DNA of 64,000 bases from Sodalis ligni. Lineage in GTDB: Bacteria > Pseudomonadota > Gammaproteobacteria > Enterobacterales > Enterobacteriaceae. The first letter of the stretch is position 1, and each line of letters starts with the position of its first letter. The notes beneath the pieces were generated by a model. The model was not told where the DNA came from, did not search any database, and worked only from the letters and a program-made list of their open reading frames with translations. Location of the stretch: positions 2,542,337 through 2,606,336 of the forward strand of contig NZ_CP075169.1 of assembly GCF_016865525.2 (NCBI RefSeq), in the 5' to 3' direction. Both the position numbers and the translations under genes were made by a program. Of this stretch, positions 39,659 to 49,443 are shown piece after piece.

Positions 39659-41296
39659 TTAATGATGTAATACATAGAGATCTTTAGTGGAAATATACCC
39701 CAATCGGGTTTCATAATATCCACCGATATAGGGTTTCACCAGCCTGGCAGCCACATGGTAAAAAATGGGGATGCCGGGTGCGTCTTTTGCTAAAATATCT
39801 TCAGCTTCCTGATAATACTCCATTGCTTTTGAAACAGAGCTTGCGTCGGCCGCCTTTGTCAAGGCGCGATCGAAATCCGCGTTGCTGTATTTGGCATAAT
39901 TGCCGCTATCCTGAGATCGGTAATTATTCAGAAACGTCGCAGGATTGCTGTAGTCGGCGTACCAACCTGTCCTCGACACTTCAAAATTACCGCTGCGCAC
40001 GCTGCTGAACAGGGTTTTCCACTCCTGATTGCTTAACGTCGCCTCGACGCCCAGATTTTTCTTCCACATGGAGCTTGCCGCGATGGCGAGCCGCCGGTGG
40101 GTCTCGGAGGTATTATACAGTAGAGTGAATTTAAGCGGTCGCGTCTCGCCGAAGCCGGCCTGCGCCAAGAGTTTCTTTCCTTCGGCGATGCGCCGCTCCC
40201 GGGGCCAATGGGCATAGGCCGGCGGCGCCGGTTTAAAACCGCCGATGTCGGGCGCGCTGAACATATAGGCCGGCGTTTGCCCTTGCCCCATGATGTCAGC
40301 GGCGATAATCTCCCTGTCGAGTCCGAGATTCAGAGCCAGACGAACCCGTACGTCGTCAAAGGGCGGTTTGCCGGTGTTGATATCATAAAAATAGGTGCCG
40401 AATTGCGGCGAAATGCGTACCTCATCGCCCAATTTTTTTTTCAGCGCGGCAAACTGGATTTCCGGTACGGTTTTAACAATATCGATTTCATCGCTTCTAT
40501 AGCGGTTCAGCGCGGAATTTTCCGACACGAGGGACAAGAAGGTCACCTTGTCGATTATCGTATGTTCGTTATCCCAATAGCGGCCGTTGCGAACGCCCAC
40601 GACCTTTTCATTCACCACCCATTCCTGCAGGGTAAAAGGTCCGCTGCCGGCAAATTTCCCCGGCTGGGTCCAGGTATCGCCCCACCGATGAATAAGTTCG
40701 CTGTTCACCGGCGCCAATGCCTGATGGGCCAGCATGTCCATAAAATAAGACAGCGGCTGGTCCAGCCGGATCTCAAGCGTAAGGTCGTCCAATGCCTTGA
40801 TGCCCAGGGCTTCAGGCGGTTTTTTGCCCGCGACGATATCCGCCGCATTCGCTACCTGCATATTGGCGAGATAGCTGGCATAGGGGGAGGCGGTATCAGG
40901 TGAGACCAGGCGCCGCCAGCTCGATACCACATCACGGGCGGTGAGGGCGTCGCCGTTGGACCAGGTGAGATGGGGCCGCAAATGGAATATCCACAGGGTA
41001 GGCTGTTTTTGCTCCCAGCTTGCCGCCAGCCGGGGCTCGACGGTGCCGTCATCGTTAACCGCCACCAGCCGTTCGAAAAAATCGTTGATAATGGCGAATT
41101 CGTTGTCGCTTTCCGCCTTGTGCGGGTCGAGTGACGCCGGTTCGGCGATATTTTGCCGCACGATTTCCTGCCGGGCGGCCAATTCAGCCCCAGGCGGCAC
41201 AGCGGCGGCGAAGGCGGGGGCTGCGGGCAGCAGCGCCAGGCCGATGCAAAGGGACAAGACATATTGCCCGCCGGAAAACAAAGAACACGCAGTCAT
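39659..41296 (-). CDS. oligopeptide-type (SBP_bac_5) ABC substrate-binding protein
   Basis: The protein is 545 aa with a signal peptide (LSLCIGLALLPAAPAFA) and so is periplasmic. Family 5 features are EPASLDPHKAESDNEFAIIN, LTWSNGDALTARDVVSSWRR, and the hinge and peptide-site stretch in the last third, SGNFEVSRTGWYADYSNPATF. It resembles OppA/MppA, which bind peptides or murein tripeptide. No permease or ATPase genes are nearby, so it must borrow another transporter, as MppA does with Opp. GAGGAG lies 8 bases before the ATG. Intact. Confidence 0.88.
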   Translation of the reverse strand: MTACSLFSGGQYVLSLCIGLALLPAAPAFAAAVPPGAELAARQEIVRQNIAEPASLDPHKAESDNEFAIINDFFERLVAVNDDGTVEPRLAASWEQKQPTLWIFHLRPHLTWSNGDALTARDVVSSWRRLVSPDTASPYASYLANMQVANAADIVAGKKPPEALGIKALDDLTLEIRLDQPLSYFMDMLAHQALAPVNSELIHRWGDTWTQPGKFAGSGPFTLQEWVVNEKVVGVRNGRYWDNEHTIIDKVTFLSLVSENSALNRYRSDEIDIVKTVPEIQFAALKKKLGDEVRISPQFGTYFYDINTGKPPFDDVRVRLALNLGLDREIIAADIMGQGQTPAYMFSAPDIGGFKPAPPAYAHWPRERRIAEGKKLLAQAGFGETRPLKFTLLYNTSETHRRLAIAASSMWKKNLGVEATLSNQEWKTLFSSVRSGNFEVSRTGWYADYSNPATFLNNYRSQDSGNYAKYSNADFDRALTKAADASSVSKAMEYYQEAEDILAKDAPGIPIFYHVAARLVKPYIGGYYETRLGYISTKDLYVLHH

Positions 41297-41468
41297 AAGA
41301 AGCTCTCCTCGATGAAGGTGGAATAGACGTTTTTGATGTTGTTACCCAGTCTACCCACCTGCTTGTCAACCGGGTGTAAATCCCCTGTGTCGGCTATGAT
41401 TGACTCATGCGCCGCCGGCGCTTTTGTAAAAAACCATCTGCTGTTTTCGACGCTATAGGAGGAAATCT

Positions 41469-41993
41469 ATGGGGCGTATTATCATATTTATGCTATTGGT
41501 GTTGTTTGCCGGACCGTTATGGGCCCAGCCCAACCCGGTGGTGCATACCGGTACCCTGATGGGAAGGGACGGTAAAAGTCTGGGTAAGATAACCGTTACC
41601 GAGGCGCCAAAAGGGGTGATCTTGCGTATCGAGGCGACGGGCATATCCCCCGGCTGGCACGGCGTGCATTTCCATGAAAAGGGATCGTGCAGCGCCAAGG
41701 ATAAATTCAACGACGCCGGTTCCCATGTGCACAGCGAGATGCCCGTGGTGCACGGCATCCTGAACGGCAACGCCAACGACGCGGGGGATTTGCCCAATGT
41801 GTTTGTCGGCGCCGACGGCAAGCTGACCGTGGAACTCTATTCCACGCTGGTGGCGGTGAGTCCCGGCAACGGACGTCCCGCCTTGCTGGATCAGGACGGT
41901 TCTTCCTTGATTATCCACGGCAAACCCGATGATTACGAAAGCCAGCCCATCGGCGGCGCCGGCGAACGTATCGCCTGCGCGGTGATCCAGTAA
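41469..41993 (+). CDS. sodC: periplasmic Cu,Zn superoxide dismutase
   Basis: The protein is 174 aa with a signal peptide (IIIFMLLVLFAGPLWA). The metal site is seen in HGVHFHEKGSC (Cu His and the disulfide Cys), the Zn loop in AGSHVHSEMPVVHG, and the last Cu His in SLIIHGKPDDYESQP, with the closing Cys in RIACAVIQ. It protects the cell envelope from superoxide. AGGAGG lies seven bases before the ATG. Complete. Confidence 0.94.
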   Translation: MGRIIIFMLLVLFAGPLWAQPNPVVHTGTLMGRDGKSLGKITVTEAPKGVILRIEATGISPGWHGVHFHEKGSCSAKDKFNDAGSHVHSEMPVVHGILNGNANDAGDLPNVFVGADGKLTVELYSTLVAVSPGNGRPALLDQDGSSLIIHGKPDDYESQPIGGAGERIACAVIQ

Positions 41994-41995
41994 AT

Positions 41996-42020
41996 CCGCC
42001 GCCGGTTGTTACCGGCGGCG
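41996..42020. terminator. hairpin between convergent sodC and the LuxR-type gene
   Basis: CGCCGCCGG (41997-42005) and CCGGCGGCG (42012-42020) pair over TTGTTA. There is no clear T-run, but the position between convergent stops suggests a shared terminator. Confidence 0.45.
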
Positions 42021-42754
42021 TCACCCGTCATCGTTGGTAAGCATCCGGCTGCCGGGGCTGAAGAATTTCTGCGGGATAAAGCGGTCAAAACCTTTCTCTT
42101 TGCAAAATGCCTGGAATTGGCTGAGGTTATGCACATCGGCTTTTTGATAAATCTGTTGTAATTTATTCTCTATGGTCCGGTGCGAACGGTTGAGTCGTTT
42201 GGCGATATTTTTACTGGGCATGGATTGCAGGGCGAAAAAAATCACGTCCAGTTCTCCTTCAGTAAACAGATTTTCCGGCGGGTAGAAGCGAAAGAATCCC
42301 GGCTGCTCGCCGTTGAGATGCTTTAGCAGAGAGAAGTTTTCAAATTGCCGGGCATGAAATATTGTGCCGACACATTGGGCCGTGGAATTGTCAAACAAAG
42401 GAAATTTATCAAAATAATAAGGCTTTAATATTTGCTCAGGACCATAGCAATGAATTTCCAGCGAACACAGCCGGTCTTGAACCGCCAGGGTATTACGATC
42501 GTGCTCTTTGAAAACCAGGCAAATCTCGCAATGGAGCACGGCAGTTCATCATCATAATATCCTTCAATACTCATTGATGCAGGATTAATATTGATCAGCT
42601 CATAATAAGCTTTATTTGCATAAACATACTGCGAATAGATATTTTTAACGCCCCAGGGTTCCCTCGATGTCTCCCATAAAAGAAGAAGCTGCTGCGATAT
42701 ATCGATGGAATACTTTTGAAAGGCTTCAAAGGCTTGACTGATATTGCGATCCAT
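42021..42754 (-). pseudogene. PAS-like/LuxR-type regulator, frameshifted
   Basis: The first frame (ATG ending at 42754) reads about 70 residues including EPWGVKNIYSQYVYANKAYY, a PAS-like ligand domain. The second frame continues the PAS and ends with a LuxR helix-turn-helix (FALQSMPSKNIAKRLNRSHR, then TIENKLQQIYQKA). Adding one base near 42540 joins them as DELPVLHCEICLVFKEHDRN. The repaired protein would be about 244 aa. It diverges from the DUF917-HyuA genes across a 394-base interval and may have controlled them. Confidence 0.8.
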
Positions 42755-43148
42755 TTATCTATCATCCAATATATTATTATCTGAAATATCAATTGACCTT
42801 GCCATCAGTCAATCGGTGAAAAACAGACGTAAACGGCCAATAAAATATTTGAAAAATAATTAAATATTAAATGAATGATGTTTATTTTATTATATTATAG
42901 TTGACGATAATGCCTTTTGCGTATTTCATCAGTGTGCGTTTCCTTTTTTTAACAAAAAACTGGCGGTACCACAAATTTTTATGCTTTAATTTGTCTTCTT
43001 TTATCAGAATGTTATTTGAACGAAAGAATAATATCATTTTTTATTATTTTTTTTCGTTCCGAGCACGTCTTGATTATTCATGGCGTCCCGGAGCAATACC
43101 CGCGGGCGGCTATTTTGAGATCAACCCTATTACCAGTCGGGATCTGTT
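42755..43148. other. AT-rich divergent intergenic region
   Basis: This 394-base stretch is much richer in A and T than its surroundings (runs such as TTTATTATATTATAG). A frame of 117 codons starting at 42901 has no family resemblance and runs into the DUF917 gene. It probably contains the promoters for both flanking genes. Confidence 0.5.
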
Positions 43149-44261
43149 ATGCGCCTATTGGATAAACACGCGATTGAACATATCAGTATCGGCGCCTCGC
43201 TTATGGCGAGCGGCGGCGGCGGCGATCCATACATCGGCAAAATCATGGCGCTGAAGGCCATAGAGGAACACGGCCCGCTGGCATTGGTTTCCGTCGGGGA
43301 GCTGTCGCCGGATGATTTGCTGCTGTCCACCGGCATGATAGGGTCGCCCACGATCATGATGGAAAAAGTGCCGAACGGTAATGAATCCGTCGCCGCCTGC
43401 CGGCTGATGGAAAGGCGGCTGGGCAGGAAAATCGCCGCTATCTATCCCATCGAGGCCGGCGGAATCAACTCCCTGCTGCCGCTGGCCACCGCTTCGCGCC
43501 TGGGCCTGCCGGTGGTGGATCTGGACGCCATGGGACGGGCCTTCCCCGAGTTCCAGATGACGACATTTCATCTCGAGGGCGTGGGGGCGTCGCCTTTTGT
43601 CGTGGTCAACGAAAAATACGATTCCTGCGTGGTGGAAGCCGACGACAATCATATGGCGGAGAAGTTTGCCCGTGCGGTTTCGGTGAAGATGGGAGGCGCG
43701 GCCATTTTTGCCGCTTATCCCGTTTCCCCGGCGCAGGCGGCGAGATCGGGCATTACGGGATCCCTGAGCTTTATGCAGAACGTCGGCCGGATGGTGGAGC
43801 AGGCACGCCGCGATAAATCCGGCATGGTATCCATGCTGACGAAGGCGCTGGGGGGCTATGTCTTGTTCCGCGGTAAGGCCGTCAACGTGGATCAGCGCAG
43901 TGAAGGAGGCTTTACCCTGGGGGTGGCGGCGTTCGCCGGCGTGGATGACCAAAAGGGCAGGCAGTTCGAGGTTTATTTTCAAAACGAATATCTGCTGGCC
44001 CGATGCGGGGCCGCTCCGGTTTGCATGACCCCCGACCTGATTATCCTGTTGGATGAGGATACCGGCCTGCCGATCCTGAGCGAACGATTACGCTACGGCG
44101 TGCGGGTGGCGGCATTGGGCGTCCCGGCCAACGAAAGATGGCGCACGCCGCGCGGCATCGAAGTGGCAGGCCCCCGCTATTTCAATTACGACACTGATTT
44201 TATCGCGGTTGAAACCTTGGCCGCCGGAAACGGGGAACATGACCATGACCATGACATATAG
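43149..44261 (+). CDS. DUF917 family protein
   Basis: The protein is 370 aa. LLDKHAIEHISIGASLMASGG with a GGGGDPYIG loop is the family N terminus. IYPIEAGGINSLLPLATASR and DLDAMGRAFPEFQMTTFHLEG follow. DUF917 proteins nearly always neighbour hydantoinase/oxoprolinase genes, as here, and one branch acts on thiohydantoins. The exact reaction is unknown. The last residues are alternating His-Asp (EHDHDHDI), which may bind metal. The 3' end overlaps the next gene by about 20 bases. Confidence 0.85.
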   Translation: MRLLDKHAIEHISIGASLMASGGGGDPYIGKIMALKAIEEHGPLALVSVGELSPDDLLLSTGMIGSPTIMMEKVPNGNESVAACRLMERRLGRKIAAIYPIEAGGINSLLPLATASRLGLPVVDLDAMGRAFPEFQMTTFHLEGVGASPFVVVNEKYDSCVVEADDNHMAEKFARAVSVKMGGAAIFAAYPVSPAQAARSGITGSLSFMQNVGRMVEQARRDKSGMVSMLTKALGGYVLFRGKAVNVDQRSEGGFTLGVAAFAGVDDQKGRQFEVYFQNEYLLARCGAAPVCMTPDLIILLDEDTGLPILSERLRYGVRVAALGVPANERWRTPRGIEVAGPRYFNYDTDFIAVETLAAGNGEHDHDHDI

Positions 44262-45808
44262 AATCGGAATCGACGTCGGCGGAACCAACACCGATGCCGC
44301 CTTGCTTAACCGGCATAGCATCGTTGTCGCCCGTACCAAGCGGCCCACCACGGCGGATATCATGTCGGGAATCGACGATGCCATAACCGCCTTGCTCGGC
44401 GAGGCCGATATCGATAAGTCCGCCATCAGGCGGGCCATGCTCGGTACGACCCACTGCACCAACGCCATTGTTGAACGCAAGGGCCTGAACCCGCTGGCTC
44501 ATTTCCGGCTGGGGGCGCCGGCTACCCTTGCCATACCGCCGTTAAGCGATATTCCCGACGATTTGCGCCGCCTGTTGTCAGACCGGCTGTTTATCGTGGG
44601 CGGCGGTTACGAATATAACGGCGACCCGCTGGCGCACCTTGACGAAGCGCTGATTCGCAGATACCTGCGGGAAGTGAAAGGGCAGGTGGATTCGATTTCC
44701 GTCTGCGGCGTCTTTGCGCCGGTGTCGGACGTCCAGGAACGGCGGGTGGCGGTGCTGGCGCGGGAAGAGCTGGGGCCGGAGATTGCTCTTTCCCTGTCAG
44801 GAGAAATCGGATCCATCGGTTTACTGGAGCGTGAAAACGCCTGTATTTTAAATGCCGCGCTGCATGGTGCCGTCCGCGATATCACCGAGGGGTTTCGATA
44901 TGGCGCTGCGCCGGCACGACATCCACGCGGAGATTTATTTCGGGCAGAACGACGGCACCCTGATGACGCTGCGGCAGGCGCGGGCCTTCCCCATACATAC
45001 CGTCGCCTCCGGTCCCACCAACAGCATCCGCGGGGCATCGTACCTGGCGGACGTGCGTGATGCCCTGGTGGTGGATGTCGGCGGTACCACCACCGATATC
45101 GGCATATTGTCGAAAGGGTTCCCGCGGGAATCGAGCCATGCCGCGGAAATAGGCGGAGTGCGAACCAACTTTCGCATGCCGGACATTATTTCCATCGGGC
45201 TGGGGGGCGGTTCCATTGTCACGGTGGGCGCCGGCAACAGCATCCGTATCGGCCCTGAAAGCGTGGGATATGAATTAACACGGCGCGCCTTGATTTTCGG
45301 CGGCGACACCATAACCGTCACCGATATTTCGGTGGCGAAGGGTCTGATGCATCTGGGAGATAGCCGGCGGATCCGGCATTTATCCGCCGAACTGGTGGAG
45401 CGGGCTTATACGCGCTATGTCGGCATGGTGGAGGATGCGATAGACCGGCTGAAAACCCAAGACGATCCCATACCGGTGATTCTGGTGGGGGGCGGGGCCG
45501 GGTTGCTGCCCACCCGATTGCGGGGCGCCTCGAAGGTTATCAGGCCGGTGAATGCCGATGTGGCCAATGCCGCCGGGGTGGCCCTCGCCCAGGTCAGCGG
45601 CAGCGTCGATACCATTGTGTCCCTGAGACACCGGGATCGGGAGAGCTGGCTGGCGGATGCCGCCCTCATGGCGCGGGCAGCGGCCATCACGGCGGGAGCG
45701 ATCCCGGGCACCGTCGAAATCATCGATCTTGATACCTTGCCCCTGGCCTATATGCCCGGCAATGCCGTGCGCATACGCGCTAAAGCGGTGGGGAGCCTGA
45801 AGTTCTGA
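44239..45808 (+). pseudogene. HyuA-type hydantoinase/oxoprolinase, frameshifted
   Basis: The N-terminal frame has the actin-like ATPase start YRIGIDVGGTNTDAALL, then MLGTTHCTNAIVER, and runs to ITEGF. The second frame begins at DMALRRHDIHAEIYFGQNDG and holds VVDVGGTTTDIGIL, IGLGGGSIVTVG and VILVGGGAGLLP. The frames meet at about 44888-44896 if one base of GGGG or TTT is removed, a +1 change. The repaired protein is about 520 aa, an ATP-dependent amidohydrolase subunit. ATGs at 44239, 44245 and 44251 repeat as ATGACC; the second has the best spacing to GGGGA. No HyuB follows. Confidence 0.85.
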
Positions 45809-45918
45809 AACGACGGAGCCGGGGGGTATTCGTTACTCTATACCCGGATATCTTCGCTTCTTAACATGGAAGAACCTTAACCTGTAATGATGCGCATGTA
45901 GTGTGCGGGAGAAGTAGC

Positions 45919-46518
45919 ATGTGTAATTCCGGTTCCTGCTTTTACCAATTCCTGTTCAAAAGCAATCTCGAGTTCAGCCGAAAGTGTGACGGCAGTACGG
46001 TGATTTACGGCACCCTGAATTTAACCTCCAGCGGTATTACCCATATACCCCCAAAGCTTGTCGTCATAAATTCAATTATCATAAGATATTCCCAGCTGGA
46101 AAGTTTACCCAGCGAGCTGCGGGTCATTGAAGATCTGGACTTGAAAAACTCGCCCATCAAAACATTGCCCGAGGATTTACAAGTGGGCGGCAATGTATTT
46201 CTGGAAAATTCCCAAATAAGCGAATTACCGGATAACCTGAGCGTCGAAGGCGGTTTGGATCTGGAAAACACGCCCATTGCTACCTTGCCAAAAAACCTTT
46301 TTGTCGGTGATTACCTCAATATCCAGGGGACTAACATCACTGCCTTGCCGGAGGATTTGTATGTCGGCCGGAATCTGCTGCTGGATGCCGATAAAATTGC
46401 CCATAACGCCGCTTTTGCACAAATTCTGGCGCAAGGGGTAATCTGGCCGCGCCAAGATTGGGGAGGGGGTAAGCGCGTCACCGCCCGGACTGAGGCCGGG
46501 CACAGCGCGGTCTACTGA
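45919..46518 (+). CDS. leucine-rich-repeat protein of unknown function
   Basis: The protein is 199 aa. From residue ~30 there are six repeats of about 20 residues with the pattern LxLxxSxIxxLPxxLxVxG, for example DLDLKNSPIKTLPEDLQVGG and NVFLENSQISELPDNLSVEG. The N terminus is short and Cys-rich (CNSGSCFYQF) and is not a signal peptide. Similar LRR tracts occur in type III effectors of the IpaH/SspH class and in phage or genomic-island proteins; no ligase domain follows here. GGAG lies 8 bases before the ATG at 45919. It sits next to a decayed insertion sequence. Confidence 0.7.
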   Translation: MCNSGSCFYQFLFKSNLEFSRKCDGSTVIYGTLNLTSSGITHIPPKLVVINSIIIRYSQLESLPSELRVIEDLDLKNSPIKTLPEDLQVGGNVFLENSQISELPDNLSVEGGLDLENTPIATLPKNLFVGDYLNIQGTNITALPEDLYVGRNLLLDADKIAHNAAFAQILAQGVIWPRQDWGGGKRVTARTEAGHSAVY

Positions 46519-46619
46519 ACAGGCACGGGCAAAGGCGTTCCATCACACCTTGGCGCGCCATCGTTTATGCCGGCAATCGGCGGCGCGTAATGACGCATAA
46601 AGCTCTGCCCGTGCAGCTA

Positions 46620-47763
46620 AATAACTGCGCCTAATAGTAGATCACCGAAGGGAACTCAATCCGGTTTGAGCGATCTGATCAATCGCCAAACATCACAAAT
46701 CACCAACCGGACTGAGTTATGCCGATCATAGCACCCATACCCAGAAATGAACGACGCCAGATGCAAAAAATTGTCCAGAAAACGGCAGATAAGAATCATG
46801 CCAGACGCCTTATCGCCATGTTGATGTTGCACCGGGGTGAATCGCTGACTTGCGTTGCTAAAACCCTATGTGCCGCCCGTTCTTCCGTCGGACGCTGGAT
46901 TAATTGGTTCACGTTATTTGGTATTGAAGGCCTGAAAAGTCTGCCACCGGGCCGTCAAAAAAAATGGCCTGTCGACGCCATGCTGCGAATGCTCAATTTG
47001 CTTGTTCAGCGCTCCCCGCAAGATTTTGGCTATCTGCGCTCACGCTGGAGTACCGAGATGTTAACGATTGAAATTAATAAGTTATTTAACTCTACGTTGC
47101 ATCCTGGCTCACTTCGCCGTTGGTTGCCAGGAGCCGGCATTGTCTGGCGCAGAGCAGCTCCGACCTTGCATATTCGGGATCCTCACAGGGAAGAAAAGCT
47201 GGCTGCAATTGATGAGGCATTGGCAAAGAACAGTGCTGAACATCCCGTGTTTTACGAGGATGAAGTTGATATCGATCTCAACCAAAAATCGGCGCGGACT
47301 GGCAGAAAAAGGTCAGCAGAAACGCATCCCTACGCCGGGTAAAATGAAAACATTACCTTGCAGGTGCGCTGCATGCTGGAACGGGCAGAGTGGATTACGT
47401 GAGTGGAACACGTAAAACTCAGGCTTGTTCATCGATATGCTATGCCAGCTGAAAAGCACGTATCGCAGCGCCAAAACGATCACCCTTATTGTCGATAATT
47501 ACATCATTCACAAAAGTAAAAGACATTGAAGTGGTTGAAGAAGAATCCAAAATTTATTCTTATTTATCAGCCGATTTACTCGCCATGGGTGAACAAAATA
47601 GAGCTCTTATGGTTAGCATTACACGAAACGGTGACCCGCAATCATCACTGTAAAACAATGTGGGAGTTACTAAAAATGTCAGACAATTTATGAAAACCGC
47701 ATCACCTTTCCCAGGCAACAAACCTGGACTAACAAAAGTGGAGCGGTAATAGGCGCAGTTATT
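46620..47763 (+). mobile_element. IS630-family insertion sequence, decayed
   Basis: The ends are AATAACTGCGCCTA at 46620 and its inverted copy TAGGCGCAGTTATT ending at 47763. They are flanked by TA on both sides (46618-46619 and 47764-47765), the target duplication of IS630/Tc1 elements. At 1144 bp the size fits. It contains a broken transposase. It lies one base beyond the hydrolase stop codon at 47767. Confidence 0.9.
46719..47700 (+). pseudogene. IS630-family transposase with several frameshifts
   Basis: The first frame (to 47342) has the helix-turn-helix part, LTCVAKTLCAARSSVGRWIN, and the first catalytic Asp region HPVFYEDEVDIDLN. It then shifts. Later fragments in other frames match the family: ITLIVDNYIIHKS and PWVNKIELLW, with the second Asp and the Glu. 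At least two further shifts prevent a whole transposase, so the element cannot move by itself. Confidence 0.88.
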
Positions 47764-47766
47764 TAG

Positions 47767-48711
47767 TCACTCCTCGTCAAAAGCCATCAGCTCCCGGGCG
47801 ACTGACGCAGGTTGCTCTTCCGCAAGAAAGTGGCCGCAGGACACGATCGTGCCGCCACGCACGTTATCGACAAATGCCTTGAGCGCAGCAGCCATGTCCG
47901 CAATAGAACCTTGGTCTGAACCAAGGCCCAGCACCGGCATATTCAGTTTTCCCCGTGCGCTGAGTTCCCGGTTTTGCTGCGCGGACAAATCTACCGCGCG
48001 GTAATAGGCGAGACCGGCGCGCAAACCGCCGTCCTTCCTGAAAACGCGCAAATACTCTTCCACGTCACTGTCCGAAAAAGTATCGGGATTAGCGGTCTTT
48101 CTGCGCAGGAACCAATTTAGATACTCGCGCTCTTTGCCCGTAATCAACGTCTCCGGCAGGTCGGGCACCGCATGAAACGCGAAGTGCCAGGTGCGCCACG
48201 CACGCTGCGGCGCGGTCGGCAGAGCATCCGGCAGGGTTATCCCCGGAATGCCCGCATCAAGCAGTACCAGACGTCTCACTTCGTTGCCAAAAAGTGCCGA
48301 ATACGAATATGCCACCCACGCGCCTACGTCGTGGCCCGCCATGAAATAGCCGCTGACGCCGAGTTGCTGCAATAAGCCATGAACCGAAAGAGCCAGGCTT
48401 TTCGTGTCGTAGCCGGTCAACGGACGGTCGGAATCCCCTTGTCCGGGCAGGTCCAGCGCTATTATCCGATAGCGCCCGGCGAGCAGCGGCATGACCTTGC
48501 GCCATGCGTACCAGCTCTGTGGAAAGCCGGCGAGAAGGACAACCGTGTCGCCGTCTGCGCGTCCTCCCGATACGTAATGCAGCCTCACACCGTCGACGGC
48601 GGCGAATCGATGCGTGAAACCGTGCAGTCCGGCGGCCGGGCGGGAAGCCGGTTCGGCCTCAATCATTCGAACCGTTGAGGGAGAAACCGGGTTGGATTGC
48701 GGCTGTGTCAT
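47767..48711 (-). CDS. alpha/beta hydrolase, epoxide hydrolase/dehalogenase-like
   Basis: The protein is about 314 aa. The oxyanion motif is LLAGFPQSWYAW, the nucleophile is Asp in FMAGHDVGAWVA (not Ser), and the final His is in VSCGHFLAEEQP. Asp as nucleophile points to epoxide hydrolase or haloacid dehalogenase activity. The ATG at 48711 has AGGAG five bases upstream. A TetR regulator with its own operator follows upstream; the pair likely forms an inducible detoxification unit. The substrate is not known. Confidence 0.85.
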   Translation of the reverse strand: MTQPQSNPVSPSTVRMIEAEPASRPAAGLHGFTHRFAAVDGVRLHYVSGGRADGDTVVLLAGFPQSWYAWRKVMPLLAGRYRIIALDLPGQGDSDRPLTGYDTKSLALSVHGLLQQLGVSGYFMAGHDVGAWVAYSYSALFGNEVRRLVLLDAGIPGITLPDALPTAPQRAWRTWHFAFHAVPDLPETLITGKEREYLNWFLRRKTANPDTFSDSDVEEYLRVFRKDGGLRAGLAYYRAVDLSAQQNRELSARGKLNMPVLGLGSDQGSIADMAAALKAFVDNVRGGTIVSCGHFLAEEQPASVARELMAFDEE

Positions 48712-48791
48712 AAATGCTCCTGGAGAAAGTGATAAATAAGATTTCATGCTGCCGGTATTTGGAAATGATCAATTCCAAATTGGTTAAATTT

Positions 48792-49412
48792 TTAACTGAG
48801 CAGGCGCATGGCCTGTTCGGCCGCCGCCAGCATTTCAGAACGGGCGCGCCCGGCCTTGCCGATCACACGAAACCCCTGCAGCATGCTCAGCAACAGACAT
48901 GCGGTGGCCTCCGTATCGATTCCCGCGGGAATGGAGCCATCGGACTGGCCGAGCCGGATCAGGCCGCACAGTATTGACTCCACGCGATGCAAGGCGCTTG
49001 TCACGAGGTCAGCCATCGCTGAATCAAAGGTAGCGAGCTCGATGGCGCTGGCCGCAACCAGACAGCCGCGCCGGCCTTCTTCGCCGTGTGAGGTCTCGGC
49101 GTAGAAGATGAGCATGGCTCTTAGCTTGTCGAATCCCGTGGTCTCGGTTTCCAGGCGCTTTTCCAACTGCGCATGGCGCGTGCTGGTATAGCGGTGAAAT
49201 GCACGGAGAAAAAGCTCGCGCTTGTCGCCGAAAGCTTTATAAATGCTGCCGGCCGACAGCTGCATCGCCGCACTGATATCGGTGATGGAGGCTGAGCTGA
49301 AACCGCGTTCGCGGAACAACGGCACTACCGCATCTATGGCTGCGTCAATGTCGAATTCTCGCGGCCGGCCCGCGCTGCGCGGGGACTTTGGTGATATAGG
49401 CGATGTAGGCAT
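48792..49412 (-). CDS. TetR-family repressor
   Basis: The protein is 206 aa. The helix-turn-helix is at residues ~25-70 (FSSASITDISAAMQLSAGSI, then YKAFGDKRELF). The N terminus RSAGRPREFD is the usual basic start. The ligand domain includes GCLVAASAIELA, of the AcrR/TetR_C_6-like type. The palindrome at 49423-49442, 11 bases upstream of the start, is its probable operator. It lies upstream of the alpha/beta hydrolase and is read in the same direction, so the two may be one unit under autorepression. Confidence 0.88.
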   Translation of the reverse strand: MPTSPISPKSPRSAGRPREFDIDAAIDAVVPLFRERGFSSASITDISAAMQLSAGSIYKAFGDKRELFLRAFHRYTSTRHAQLEKRLETETTGFDKLRAMLIFYAETSHGEEGRRGCLVAASAIELATFDSAMADLVTSALHRVESILCGLIRLGQSDGSIPAGIDTEATACLLLSMLQGFRVIGKAGRARSEMLAAAEQAMRLLS

Positions 49413-49422
49413 GGCAGTATAA

Positions 49423-49442
49423 TAGGAAACGATCGTTTCCTA
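49423..49442. promoter_or_regulatory. 20-bp perfect palindrome, TetR operator
   Basis: TAGGAAACGATCGTTTCCTA is exactly self-complementary and lies just before the TetR start. The GGAAACGATCGTTTCC core is of the kind seen for TetR/AcrR regulators. Confidence 0.75.
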
Positions 49443-49443
49443 G

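Noticed and set aside
42901..43254. 117-codon rightward frame in the AT-rich region before the DUF917 gene
   Set aside because: It has no start signal and is Phe/Arg/Lys-rich at random, and it overlaps the real gene in another frame.
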